The notes under the pieces were generated by a model. That model saw only the letters and a list, made by a program, of their open reading frames with translations. It did not search any database and was not told the DNA's origin. Made by a program: the position numbers and the translations under genes. Shown here one piece after another: positions 39,701 to 51,502 of a stretch of 64,000 nucleotides of DNA. The stretch's first letter is position 1. Each line of letters opens with the position of its first letter. Source of the DNA: Paraescarpia echinospica (lineage: Eukaryota; Annelida; Polychaeta; Sabellida; Siboglinidae). The stretch lies in NCBI GenBank assembly GCA_020002185.1, contig CM034536.1, positions 11,376,837 through 11,440,836 on the forward strand, written 5' to 3'.

Positions 39701-41992
39701 AGCACTTCATTAACATTTTGCTAAACATTTCGTCGATATTTCAGTCATGTCTTTTATGAAGGTCCAGCAATCAACTACATAATTATAGCAATATACTTTC
39801 GACGGTACTATTCAAAATCGACAATTTGAGTGATCTTCATATTTTTGTCTTCCATACATGATCTAATTTGTTAAATGCTAGCCGGAATAGGGCAATGGGC
39901 TGGTGAACTCTATTGCTTTCGCTGCGTATTCAGGAAGCTAGATATCCAAATTAACAGTGCATATGTACAGACTTGATGATAACACTTATTACGTCTATAT
40001 CATCTGCAAGATCGGTAATTTTTTCTTATGGAAACCGCCCACTTGTGCGTTCTCTGTTGGTAATACGAAGATAACGAACACGAAATTATTCTGTTAATTG
40101 TCTCATAACATAATAATCGAATATTATAGTACTCACACACACACCACCACCACCACCTCCACCACCACTACACACACACACACACACACACTCACACACA
40201 CACACTAAATAAAATGAGGGGCCTGAAATTCTTTCTTTAGCTGTTGTTTCCGTCGCAGCGTCACGGGCTGACTGAAGTATCGTTGCGGTTGGTCAAGGTA
40301 CTTTTCCGCCATTAAATGAACCTTCCTCTCTTAGGGTTCCGATTACATCTTTCAGGCTATGTTGAGGACACAGGTGAAAAAGAGGTTGAAGAAAAATGAG
40401 GCAATCACTCATACTTCTTGACGCCGTCGGATATTTTAAACGGCGCTGACACGGCACTATTCGAGAGAACGAAACTAGTCATGTCGTTATGGAATAGGCT
40501 GATTATTTTCACGAATTTACTAAGGCTGTCAAGCTATGCCAGGATGGTCGAGAGGGGCTCCCGGTTGATGGTATCAAAGGCCTTTGTGGGGTCTATAAAC
40601 ACAGCGTACAGGTTCTTGATTTGTTCAATGTATTTATCTTGGATCCATGCTATTTTGCCGCCGCCCGGACTCAGCGTCTATGGTTTTGGTGTAAGAGTTT
40701 ACCTTCTCCTAGACCATTGTTTGCCAACGATAATGAGTTGAGTCAGCACAGGTTTGGAACCAGCGTTGTTCTTATGTGGCCTAACTATTTGATAGAAAGG
40801 TGTGGTTAATTAATTTTCTTTGTGTGACATGTTGTAAGATAAGATACATTGATATTTAATTAATATAATCGAAGAATGAAATAGTAAAATAAAGTAATGG
40901 CATGGCATTGTGGGCATGGACATTTGTTGATTTTTTTTTTCAGGTGATTTCATTGTGCTCATCCGTCGACAACATCAACGTTGACGTAGCAACCGGAAAT
41001 TTGTGGGTGGCATCGCATCCTGACCTTCCCATGAATCAAAATTATGTTCAACCACCTTACACTGTTAAGTCGCCATCGCAGGTAATCCAGGTCATATTTC
41101 CTGGCGCGGATGGTAGAGTAGCCATTCGTACGTTTCGTTATGAAAATGGTATGCCAAACGTGTGTTAACATCAATTTGTGCAACTTTCCGGATAGATAAA
41201 TTAAAAGTGGTGTTCTGTGTCCATAGCAAACACGTAAAATGCTGTAAGTAGTCACTTAACACAATAAACGCTATATTTAATGGTGGTACAAGACCGTGCA
41301 TGTTTACTACATATTTGTCAATGGACCGTCAGTACTGTATATAATTATATAGTTTTAAAAACAGATAGTTAACTATGAACGTCTATCAAGACAGTGAACA
41401 TGTGGAAACGTGTGTTTGTGTTTACATGCGTGGAAGTATGTGATATGCACTTATGTTTTGTCTCTGTTTGTCTGTCTGTTTTTGTCGGTATGTATGTTGT
41501 CTGACTTTGTATGTTTGCCTGTCTAGCTGTATTTGTGTCTTTATATCGGCACGTCTGTATGTACCTATGTCTCTGTGTATGTCTGACGCACGTACGTATG
41601 TGAGGTAATGTACATAAGTATGTATGTATGTATATTATATCAATACGTCTGCAAGTCTGCATGTCAGTCAGTCAGTCAGTCAGTCAGTCAATCACCTCTC
41701 CCTCTCCCTCTCCCTCTTCCTCTCCCTCTCCGTCTCCCTCTCTCTTTCCCACCCCCTCTCCCTCCCTCTCTCTCTCTCTCTCTCGATATATATATATCTC
41801 CCTGTCTCTCTCTCTCCGCACTATCTGTCTTTCTGTATCCCCCATATTTCTGTAATGTACTAAAACTATTTACCATCCCATTGCAATAACATCCTGTCGT
41901 CGGTGTAGGTGTTTCGGCTGACGATGTGTGACGGTGGATCCAGGGTGTCTGACGTTGAGGAGGTGTATTACAACGATGGACAACAATTTTAG
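30654..41992 (+). CDS. Paraoxonase/arylesterase-like gene, about nine exons, C-terminus cut short
   Basis: Exons by splice sites and phase: 30654-30718 (candidate), 31107-31172, 32060-32115, 33450-33597, 34716-34845, 35510-35698, 38614-38692, 40944-41081, 41909-41992. Exons two to nine chain in phase. Paraoxonases are calcium-dependent six-bladed propeller lactonases/arylesterases. Key residues of human PON1 are present: Glu53-Asp54 in 'CSEDTQVLPNGLAF', His115 in 'FSPHGLS', His134 in 'VVSHNG', Asn168 in 'FNDLVM', Asn224 in 'NGINISPNG', Asp269-Asn270 in 'VDNINVD'. The predicted product is about 315 residues against about 355 for vertebrate PONs. The last 25 or so, including the C-terminal cysteine that pairs with the one near residue 42, are missing because a minisatellite begins in the last exon. 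Introns carry retroelement debris. Very sure of the family; whether it still makes protein is unknown. Confidence 0.88.
31107..31172 (+). CDS. Paraoxonase exon 2
   Basis: Between acceptor 'cgtttttag' and donor 'gtaagtg'. In the phase that fits exon 3 it reads 'TCNHQPGRCMLVSGI', the Cys/Pro-Gly-x-Cys stretch before the first calcium-binding Glu-Asp pair. Confidence 0.75.
31492..31732. repeat. (GTA)n/(GCA)n trinucleotide microsatellite in intron
   Basis: About 240 bp of 'gtagtagta' with 'gca' and 'ata' interruptions. It opens frames of poly-Val on plus and poly-Thr on minus, which are not genes. Confidence 0.9.
32150..32465. repeat. (TA)n, (GT)n and imperfect GGTGAT repeats in intron
   Basis: A TA run (about 32152-32167), then GT-rich sequence, then imperfect 'gtggtgatgatggtgac' units from about 32298 to 32440. 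Intronic low complexity. Confidence 0.65.
32645..32885. repeat. CA/GC-rich 'acgcaaac' low-complexity run
   Basis: Loose repeats of 'acgcaaac' and 'cacacgca' within the paraoxonase intron. Several overlapping frames on both strands result from the composition. Confidence 0.6.
33213..33361. repeat. Perfect 37-bp inverted repeat carrying a fragment of paraoxonase exon 4
   Basis: Left arm 33213-33249 begins 'agtcaaacaggagtatattg'. The right arm, 33325-33361, is its exact complement. The loop is TA-rich. The right arm contains 'ggcaatatactcctgtttga', which matches exon 4 at 33471-33493 in 22 of 23 positions. In that frame it reads 'IRGNILLFDL', the same propeller strand as 'RGNIFLFDF' of the exon. 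It lies just upstream of exon 4. Confidence 0.8.
33450..33597 (+). CDS. Paraoxonase exon 4 (His115 exon)
   Basis: Acceptor 'gctggacag' precedes 'GLDPKTRGNIFLFDF', then 'VTFSPHGLSLWKDTNR'. It ends in phase 1 before 'gtttgg', a weak donor, but the only one whose phase joins the next exon to give the family's 'VVFIFVVSH' strand. Confidence 0.8.
35402..35485. mobile_element. Possible pogo/Tigger-like DNA transposon remnant
   Basis: Starts 'cagttgagcctcactaatac' after TA and contains the inverted match 'cactaatacg.tcacc' / 'ggtgaccgtattagtg'. The CAGT.GA.CCTC start and TA flank resemble Tigger ends. It is very short, perhaps a solo MITE, just before exon 6 of the paraoxonase gene. Confidence 0.35.
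36540..38040 (+). mobile_element. 5'-truncated L2/CR1-group LINE in paraoxonase intron 6
   Basis: The main block starts about 36618 ('RHSTETAL') and runs open to 37842 (from ATG 36643, 399 codons). It has 'LLDLLDFSSAFDTID', 'YGVPQGSVLGPLLFTVY', 'FADDLQIY' and the C-terminal 'LHWLPVRQRIVFK' and 'GPAKWNELPLTLRDAPSV'. These are RT and post-RT signatures of L2/CR1-type LINEs. The 3' end is followed by a (TTA)n tail at 38016-38038. Just upstream, 36555-36616 is a second, frameshifted piece of the same RT motif ('GSVLGPVLLSLY'), so two copies are juxtaposed or the 5' end was rearranged on insertion. Confidence 0.85.
38614..38692 (+). CDS. Paraoxonase exon 7 (short)
   Basis: Twenty-six codons between acceptor 'ccatattgtag' and donor 'gtaaggt', reading 'RYLYLTEFGGERLSIYARNW'. 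It matches the PON strand that follows the NGINIS..G motif, and phases agree on both sides (2 in, 0 out). Confidence 0.85.
40130..40206. repeat. (CA)n/(CCA)n microsatellite
   Basis: Alternating CA runs and CCACCA units in the last large intron. Confidence 0.85.
40380..40640 (-). mobile_element. LINE reverse transcriptase remnant
   Basis: Minus strand reads 'FIDPTKAFDTINREPLSTIL', then after a stop 'KFVKIISLFHNDM', an RT segment of the 'F.D.TKAFDT..R..LW..L' type. Broken by stops. Sits in the paraoxonase intron. Confidence 0.6.
40944..41168 (+). CDS. Paraoxonase exon 8 with read-through variant end
   Basis: Acceptor is a T-run plus cag. The exon reads 'VISLCSSVDNINVDVATGNL', including the Asp-Asn calcium ligands, then 'VASHPDL'. 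Donor 'CAG|gtaatcc' after 41081 leads in phase to 41909. Without splicing the frame continues to a stop at 41168 and still looks paraoxonase-like ('VIQVIFPGADGRVAIRTFRY' then ENG), with another possible donor (gtatgc) at 41149. The stretch 41082-41148 therefore aligns with the same family region as exon 9. Confidence 0.8.
   Translation: MISLCSSVDNINVDVATGNLWVASHPDLPMNQNYVQPPYTVKSPSQVIQVIFPGADGRVAIRTFRYENGMPNVC
41600..41815. repeat. (GTAT)n, (CAGT)n, (CTCTCC)n and (CT)n microsatellites
   Basis: Successive short runs: gtatgtat (about 41615), cagtcagt (about 41665-41690), ctctccct (41696-41770) and ct (41765-41785). They lie in the last paraoxonase intron. Confidence 0.85.
41909..41992 (+). CDS. 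Paraoxonase exon 9, interrupted by the minisatellite
   Basis: After acceptor 'gtcggtgtag' the frame (phase 0) reads 'VFRLTMCDGGSRVSDVEEVY' then 'YNDGQQF' and a TAG at 41990-41992. In the family the chain goes on with a Gly-Ser-x-Val-A-x-V-Y strand and ends at a Cys. Here the sequence changes into minisatellite exactly at the stop. Confidence 0.75.
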   Translation: MFRLTMCDGGSRVSDVEEVYYNDGQQF

Positions 41993-44900
41993 CACATGTC
42001 ATCATACATACACTGGGGGTGGGGGGGTTCCGAGTGGAAGTAGCACATGTCATGATACATACACTGGGGGTGAGGGGGTACCGAATGGAAGTAGCACATG
42101 TCATTATACATACACTGAGGGTGAGGGGATAGCGAGTGGAAGTAACACATGTCATCATACATACCCTGGGGGTGAGGGGTACTGAGCGCAAGTAGCACAT
42201 GTCATGATATATACACTGGAGGTGAGGGGGTACCGAGTGGAAGTAGCACATGTCATGATACATACACTGGGGGTGAGGGGGTACCAAATGGAAGTAGCAC
42301 ATGTCATCATACATACACTGAGGGTGAAGGAATAGCGAGTGGAAGTAACACAAGTCATCATACATATACTGGGGGTGAGGGGGTACCGAGTGGAAGTAAC
42401 ACATGTCATCATACATACACTGGGGGTGAGGGGGTAGCGAGTGGAAGTAACACATGTCATCATACATACACTGGGGGTGAGGGGGTACCGAGTGGAAGTA
42501 ACACGTCATCATACATACACTGGGGTGAGGGGGTACCGAGTTTAAGTAACACATGTCATTATACATACACTGGGGATGAGGGGGTACCGAGGTGATGTAA
42601 CACATGTCATCATACATACACTGGGGGTGAGAGGGTACCGAGTTGAAGTAACACATTTCATCAAACATACACTGGGGGTGAGTGGGTACCGAGTTGAAGT
42701 AACATATGTCATCATACATACTGTCGGTGAGAGGATATCGAACGGAAGTAGCGCATGTCATCATACATACACTGGTGGTGAGGGGGTACCGAGTTGAAGT
42801 AACACATTTCATCAAACATATACTGGGGTTGAGGGGGTAGCGAGTGAAAGTAACACATACATACACTGGGGGTGAGGGGGTACCGAGTGGAAGTAGCACA
42901 TGTCATCATACATACACTGGGAGTGAGGGGGTAGCAAGTGGAAGTAGCACATGTAATCATACATACACTGGGGTGAGGGGGTACAGAGTGGAATTAACAT
43001 ATCTCATCATACATACACTGGGAGTGAGGGGGTAGCGAGTGAAAGTAACACATGTCATCATACATACACTGAGGGTGAGGGTGTACTGAGAGGACGTAAC
43101 ACATGTCATCATATGTACACTGGGGGTGAGGGGGTACCGAGTGGAAGTAGCACATGTCATCATACATACACTGGGGGTGAGGGGGTAGCAAGTGGAAGTA
43201 GCACATGTAATCATACATACACTGGGGTGAGGGGGTACAGAGTGGAAGTAACACATGTCATCATACATACACTGGGTTGAGGGGGTAGCGAGTGAAAGTA
43301 GCACATGTCATCATATATACACTGGGGGTGGAGGGGTACCAAGTGGAAGTAACACATGTCATCATATGTACACTGGGGGTGAGGGGGTACCGAGTGGAAG
43401 TAGCACATGTCATCGTACATACACTGGGGGTGAGGGGGTACCGAGTGGAAGTTCCACATGTCATCATACATACACTGGGGATCATGGGGTACCGAGTGGA
43501 AGTAGCACATGTCATCATACATACACTGGGAGTGGGGGGGTACCGAGTGGAAGTAACACATGTTATAATACATACACTGGGGATGAGGGGGTAGCGAGTG
43601 AAAGTAACACATGTCATCATACATACACTGGGGGTAGGGGGTACTGAGTGGAAGTAACACATGTCATCATACATACACTGGGGGTGAGGGGTACTGAGCA
43701 GAAGTAGCACATGTCATCATACATACACTGGGGGTGAGAGGGTAGCGAGTGGAAGTTATACATGTCATCATATATACACTGGAGTGAGGGGGTACCGAGT
43801 GGAAGTAATACATGTCATCATACATACACTGGGGGTGAGGGGGTACGGAGTGGGAGTAGCACATGTCATCATACATACACTGGGAGTGAGGGGGTACCGA
43901 GTGGAAGTAACACATGCCATGATACATACACTGGGGGTGAGGAGGTACCGAGTGGAAGTAACACATGTCATCATACATACACTGAGGTGAGGGGGTAGCG
44001 AGTGGAAGTAACACATGTCATCATACATACATTGGGAGTGAGGGGGTAGCGAGTGGAAGTAATACATGTCATCATATATATACACTGCGGTGAGGGGGTA
44101 CCGAGTGGAAGTAACACATGTCATCATACATACATTGGGAGTGAGAGGGTAGCGAGTGGAAGTAATACATGTCATCATATATATACACTGGGGTGAGGGG
44201 GTACCGAGTGGAAGTAACACATGTCATCATACATACACTGGGGGTGAGAGGGTACTGAGTGGAAGTAGCATATGTCATCATACATACACTGGAGGTGAGG
44301 GGGTAGCGAGTGGAAGTAACACATGTCATCATACATACACTGGGGTTAAGGGGGTACCGAGTGGAATTAACACATCATCATACATATACTGGGGTAAGGG
44401 GGTACCGAGTTGAAGTAACACATTTCAATAAACATACACTGGAGGTGAGGGGGTAGCGAGTGGAAGTAACACATGTCATCATACATACACTGGTGGTGAG
44501 GGGGTACCGAGTGGAAGTAACACATGTCATCATACATACACTGGGGTGAGGGGATACCGAGTTTAAGTAACACATGTCATTATACATACACTGGGGGTGA
44601 GGGGGTACCGAGGTGATGTAACACATGTCATCATACATACACTGGGGGTGAGAGGGTACCGAGTTGAAGTAACACATTTCATCAAACATACACTGGGGGT
44701 GAGTGGGTACCGAGTTGAAGTAAAATATGTCATCATACATACACTGTGGGTGAGTGGATACCGTACGGAAGTAGCGCATTTCATCATACATACACTGGGG
44801 GTGAGGGGGTACCGAGTTGAAGTAACACATTTCATCAAACATATACTGGGGTTGAGGGGGTAGCGAGTGAAAGTAACACATACATACACTGGGGGTGAGG

Positions 44901-47900
44901 GGGTACCGAGTGGAAATAACACGTCATCATACATACACTGGGGTGAGTGGGTACAGAGTGGAAGTAACACATCTTATCATACATACACTGGAAGTGAGGG
45001 GGTAGCGAGTGAAAGTAACACATGTCATAATACATACACTGGGGATCATGGGGTACCGAGTGGAAGTAGCACATGTCATCATACATACACTGGGAGTGGG
45101 GGGGGGGTACCGAGTGGAAGTAACACATGTTATAATACATACACTGGGGATGAGGGGTAGCGAGTGAAAGTAACACATGTCATCATACATACACTGGGGG
45201 TAGGGGGTACGGAGTGGAAGTAACACATGTCATCATACATACACTGGGGGTGAGGGGTACTGAGGAGAAGTAGCACATGTCATCATACATACACTGGGGG
45301 TGAGAGGGTAGCGAGTGGAAGTAATACATGTCATCATATATACACTGGGGTGAGGGGGTACAGAGTGGAAGTAACACATGTCATCATACATACACTGGGG
45401 GTGAGAGGGTACTGAGTGGAAGTAACACATGTCATCATACATACACTGGAGTGAGGGGGTACCGAGTGGAAGTAATGCATGTCATCATACATACACTGGG
45501 GGTGAGGGGGTACCGAGTGGAAGTAGCACATGTCATCATACATACACTGGGAGTGAGGGGGTACCGAGTGGAAGTAACACATGTCATGATACATACACTG
45601 GGGGTGAGGGTGTACCGAGTGGAAGTAACACATGTCATCATACATACACTGGGAGTGAGAGGGTAGCGAGTGGAAGTAATACATGTCATCATATATATAC
45701 ACTGGGGTGAGGGGGTACCGAGTGGAAGTAACACATGTCATCATACATACACTGGGGGTGAGAGGGTACTGAGTGGAAGTAGCATATGTCATCATACATA
45801 CACTGGAGGTGAGGGGGTAGCGAGTGGAAGTAACACATGTCATCATACATACACTGGGGTTAAGGGGGTACCGAGTGGAATTAACACATCATCATACATA
45901 TACTGGGGTAAGGGGGTACCGAGTTGAAGTAACACATTTCAATATACATACACTGGAGGTGAGGGGGTATCGAGTGGAAGTAACACATGTCATCATACAT
46001 ACACTGGTGGTGAGGGGGTACCGAGTGGAAGTAACACATGTCATCATACATACACTGGGGTGAGGGGATACCGAGTTTAAGTAACACATGTCATTATACA
46101 TACACTGGGGGTGAGGGGGTACCGAGGTGATGTAACACATGTCATCATACATACACTGGGGGTGAGAGGGTACCGAGTTGAAGTAACACATTTCATCAAA
46201 CATACACTGGGGGTGAGTGGGTACCGAGTTGAAGTAAAATATGTCATCATACATACACTGTGGGTGAGTGGATACCGAACGGAAGTAGCGCATTTCATCA
46301 TACATACACTGGGGGTGAGGGGGTACCGAGTTGAAGTAACACATTTCATCAAACATATACTGGGGTTGAGGGGGTAGCGAGTGAAAGTAACACATACATA
46401 CACTGGGGGTGAGGGGGTACCGAGTGGAAATAACACGTCATCATACATACACTGGGGTGAGTGGGTACAGAGTGGAAGTAACACATCTTATCATACATAC
46501 ACTGGAAGTGAGGGGGTAGCGAGTGAAAGTAACACATGTCATAATACATACACTGGGGATCATGGGGTACCGAGTGGAAGTAGCACATGTCATCATACAT
46601 ACACTGGGAGTGGGGGGGGGGTACCGAGTGGAAGTAACACATGTTATAATACATACACTGGGGATGAGGGGTAGCGAGTGAAAGTAACACATGTCATCAT
46701 ACATACACTGGGGGTAGGGGGTACGGAGTGGAAGTAACACATGTCATCATACATACACTGGGGGTGAGAGGGTACTGAGTGGAAGTAACACATGTCATCA
46801 TACATACACTGGGAGAGAGGGGGTACCGAGTGGAAGTAACACATGTCATGATACATACACTGGGGGTGAGGGTGTACCGAGTGGAAGTAACACATGTCAT
46901 CATACATACACTGGGAGTGAGAGGGTAGCGAGTGGAAGTAATACATGTCATCATATATATATACACTGGGGTGAGGGGGTACCGAGTGGAAGTAACACAT
47001 GTCATCATACATACACTGGGGGTGAGAGGGTACTGAGTGGAAGTAGCATATGTCATCATACATACACTGGAGGTGAGGGGGTAGCGAGTGGAAGTAACAC
47101 ATGTCATCATACATACATTGGTGGTGAGGGGGTACCGAGTGGAAGTAACACATGTCATCATACATACACTGGGGTGAGGGGGTACCGAGTTGAAGTAACA
47201 CATTTCAATATACATACACTGGGGGTGAGGGGGTACCGAGGTGAAGTAACACATGTCATCATACATACACTGGGGGTGAGAGGGTACCGATTGGAAGTAG
47301 CATATGTCATCATACATACACTGGAGGTGAGGGGGTACCGAGTGGAAGTAACACATGTCATCATACATACACTGGGGTGAGGGGGTACCGAGTTTAAGTA
47401 ACACATGTCATTATACATACACTGGGGGTGAGGGGGTACCGAGGTGATGTAACACATGTCATCATACATACACTGGGGGTGAGAGGGTACCGAGTTGAAG
47501 TAACACATTTCATCAAACATACACTGGGGGTGAGTGGGTACCGAGTTGAAGTAAAATATGTCATCATACATACACTGTGGGTGAGTGGATACCGAACGGA
47601 AGTAGCGCATTTCATCATACATACACTGGGGGTGAGGGGTACTGAGCAGAAGTAGCACATGTCATCATACATACACTGGGGGTGAGAGGGTACTGAGTGG
47701 AAGTAACACATGTCATCATACATACACTGGGGTGAGGGGGTACCGAGTGGAATTAATACATGTCATCATACATACACTGGGGGTGAGGGGGTACCGAGTG
47801 GAAGTAGCACATGTCATCATACATACACTGGGGTGAGGGGGTAGCGAGTGGAAGTAACACATGTCATCATACAAACAATGGGGGTGAGGGTTACCGAGTG

Positions 47901-50500
47901 GAAGTAACACATGTCATCATACATACACTGGGAGTGAGAGGGTAGCGAGTGGAAGTAATACATGTCATCATATATATACACTGGGGTGAGGGGGTACCGA
48001 GTGGAAGTAACACATGTCATCATACATACACTGGGGGTGAGAGGGTACTGAGTGGAAGTAGCATATGTCATCATACATACACTGGAGGTGAGGGGGTAGC
48101 GAGTGGAAGTAACACATGTCATCATACATACATTGGTGGTGAGGGTGTACCGAGTGGAAGTAACACATGTCATCATACATACACTGGGGTGAGGGGGTAC
48201 CGAGTTGAAGTAACACATTTCAATATACATACACTGGGGGTGAGGGGGTACCGAGGTGAAGTAACACATGTCATCATACATACACTGGGGGTGAGAGGGT
48301 ACCGATTGGAAGTAGCATATGTCATCATACATACACTGGAGGTGAGGGGGTACCGAGTGGAAGTAACACATGTCATCATACATACACAGGGGTGAGGGGG
48401 TACCGAGTTTAAGTAACACATGTCATTATACATACACTGGGGGTGAGGGGGTACCGAGGTGATGTAACACATGTCATCATACATACACTGGGGGTGAGAG
48501 GGTACCGAGTTGAAGTAACACATTTCATCAAACATACACTGGGGGTGAGTGGGTACCGAGTTGAAGTAACATATGTCATCATACATACACTGTGGGTGAG
48601 AGGATACCGAACGGAAGTAGCGCATTTCATCATACATACACTGGGGGTGAGGGGGTACCGAGTTGAAGTAACACATTTCATCAAACATATACTGGGGTTG
48701 AGGGGGTAGCGAGTGAAAGTAACACATACATACACTGGGGGTGAGGGGGTACCGAGTGGAAATAACACGTCATCATACATACACTGGGGTGAGTGGGTAC
48801 AGAGTGGAAGTAACACATCTTATCATACATACACTGGGAGTGAGGGGGTAGCGAGTGAAAGTAACACATGTCATAATACATACACTGGGGATCATGGGGT
48901 ACCGAGTGGAAGTAGCACATGTCATCATACATACACTGGGAGTGGGGGGGGGTACCGAGTGGAAGTAACACATGTTATAATACATACACTGGGGATGAGG
49001 GGTAGCGAGTGAAAGTAACACATGTCATCATACATACACTGGGGGTAGGGGGTACGGAGTGGAAGTAACACATGTCATCATACATACACTGGGGGTGAGG
49101 GGTACTGAGCAGAAGTAGCACATGTCATCATACATACACTGGGGGTGAGAGGGTAGCGAGTGGAAGTAATACATGTCATCATATATACACTGGGGTGAGG
49201 GGGTACAGAGTGGAAGTAACACATGTCATCATACATACACCGGGGGTGAGAGGGTACTGAGTGGAAGTAACACATGTCATCATACATACACTGGAGTGAG
49301 GGGGTACCGAGTGGAAGTAATGCATGTCATCATACATACACTGGGGGTGAGGGGGTACCGAGTGGAAGTAGCACATGTCATCATACATACACTGGGAGAG
49401 AGGGGGTACCGAGTGGAAGTAACACATGTCATGATACATACACTGGGGGTGAGGGTGTACCGAGTGGAAGTAACACATGTCATCATACATACACTGGGAG
49501 TGAGAGGGTAGCGAGTGGAAGTAATACATGTCATCATATATATATACACTGGGGTGAGGGGGTACCGAGTGGAAGTAACACATGTCATCATACATACACT
49601 GGGGGTGAGAGGGTACTGAGTGGAAGTAACACATGTCATCATACATACATTGGGGTGAGGGGTACCGAGTGGAAGTAGCACATGTCATCATACATACACT
49701 GGGTGTGGGGGGGGGTACCGAGTGGAAGTAACACATGTCATCATACATACACTGGGGGTGAGAGGGTACCAAACGGAAGCAGCACGTCATCATACATACA
49801 CTGGGAATGAGGGGGTAGCGAGTGAAAGTAACACATGTCATCATACATACACTGAGGGTGAAGGGATACTGAGAGGACGTAACACCTGTCATCATATGTA
49901 CACTGGGGGTGAGGGGGTACCGAGTGGAAGTAGCACATGTCATCATACATACACTGGGGGTGAGGGGGTAGCAAGTGGAAGTAGCACATGTAATCATACA
50001 TACACTGGGGTGAGGGGGTACAGAGTGGAAGTAACACATGTCATCATACATACACTGGGGGTGGGGGGGAGGTTCTGAGTGGAAGTAGCACATGTCATGA
50101 TACATACACTGGGGGTGAGGGGGTACCGAATGGAAGTAGCACGTGTCATTATACATACACTGAGGGTGAGGGGATACCGAGTGGAAGTAACACATGTCAT
50201 CATACATACACTGGGGTGAGGGGGTACCGAGTTGAAGTAACACATTTCAATATACATACACTGGGGGTGAGGGGGTACCGAGGTGAAGTAACACATGTCA
50301 TCATACATACACTGGGGGTGAGAGGGTACCGATTGGAAGTAGCATATGTCATCATACATACACTGGAGGTGAGGGGGTACCGAGTGGAAGTAACACATGT
50401 CATCATACATACACTGGGGTGAGGGGGTACCGAGTTTAAGTAACACATGTCATTATACATACACTGGGGGTGAGGGGGTACCGAGGTGATGTAAACATGT
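41990..50500. repeat. 8.5-kb minisatellite, about 51-bp unit, with higher-order repeats
   Basis: About 165 units of a 51-bp motif beginning 'catgtcatcatacatacact' followed by 'gggggtgagggggtaccgag' and 'tggaagtaaca', with point variants and 1-3 bp indels. Because 51 is a multiple of three, long frames open on both strands (up to 403 codons). Their products are only 17-residue repeats and are not genes. Longer blocks recur: 44156-44413 equals 45670-45927 (shift 1514), and 44597-44863 recurs at 46111 and 48443. This shows amplification of multi-unit blocks. Ends in the gap. Confidence 0.95.
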
Positions 50501-51500
50501 NNNNNNNNNNNNNNNNNNNNNNNNNNNNNNNNNNNNNNNNNNNNNNNNNNNNNNNNNNNNNNNNNNNNNNNNNNNNNNNNNNNNNNNNNNNNNNNNNNNN
50601 NNNNNNNNNNNNNNNNNNNNNNNNNNNNNNNNNNNNNNNNNNNNNNNNNNNNNNNNNNNNNNNNNNNNNNNNNNNNNNNNNNNNNNNNNNNNNNNNNNNN
50701 NNNNNNNNNNNNNNNNNNNNNNNNNNNNNNNNNNNNNNNNNNNNNNNNNNNNNNNNNNNNNNNNNNNNNNNNNNNNNNNNNNNNNNNNNNNNNNNNNNNN
50801 NNNNNNNNNNNNNNNNNNNNNNNNNNNNNNNNNNNNNNNNNNNNNNNNNNNNNNNNNNNNNNNNNNNNNNNNNNNNNNNNNNNNNNNNNNNNNNNNNNNN
50901 NNNNNNNNNNNNNNNNNNNNNNNNNNNNNNNNNNNNNNNNNNNNNNNNNNNNNNNNNNNNNNNNNNNNNNNNNNNNNNNNNNNNNNNNNNNNNNNNNNNN
51001 NNNNNNNNNNNNNNNNNNNNNNNNNNNNNNNNNNNNNNNNNNNNNNNNNNNNNNNNNNNNNNNNNNNNNNNNNNNNNNNNNNNNNNNNNNNNNNNNNNNN
51101 NNNNNNNNNNNNNNNNNNNNNNNNNNNNNNNNNNNNNNNNNNNNNNNNNNNNNNNNNNNNNNNNNNNNNNNNNNNNNNNNNNNNNNNNNNNNNNNNNNNN
51201 NNNNNNNNNNNNNNNNNNNNNNNNNNNNNNNNNNNNNNNNNNNNNNNNNNNNNNNNNNNNNNNNNNNNNNNNNNNNNNNNNNNNNNNNNNNNNNNNNNNN
51301 NNNNNNNNNNNNNNNNNNNNNNNNNNNNNNNNNNNNNNNNNNNNNNNNNNNNNNNNNNNNNNNNNNNNNNNNNNNNNNNNNNNNNNNNNNNNNNNNNNNN
51401 NNNNNNNNNNNNNNNNNNNNNNNNNNNNNNNNNNNNNNNNNNNNNNNNNNNNNNNNNNNNNNNNNNNNNNNNNNNNNNNNNNNNNNNNNNNNNNNNNNNN
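50501..51500. other. Assembly gap (1000 N)
   Basis: Exactly 1000 N between the minisatellite and the virus-like element. The capsid N-terminus, the left end of the element and possibly the missing paraoxonase C-terminus lie in or beyond it. True size unknown. Confidence 0.99.
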
Positions 51501-51502
51501 AA

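Noticed and set aside
41688..42899. 403-codon minus-strand frame and dozens of other 60-354 codon frames across 41990-50500
   Set aside because: They are translations of a 51-bp minisatellite, whose period is a multiple of three. Products are bare 17-residue repeats on both strands.
41990..50500. Possible CRISPR-like array
   Set aside because: No unique spacers: the whole unit repeats with point variants, and the context is eukaryotic.
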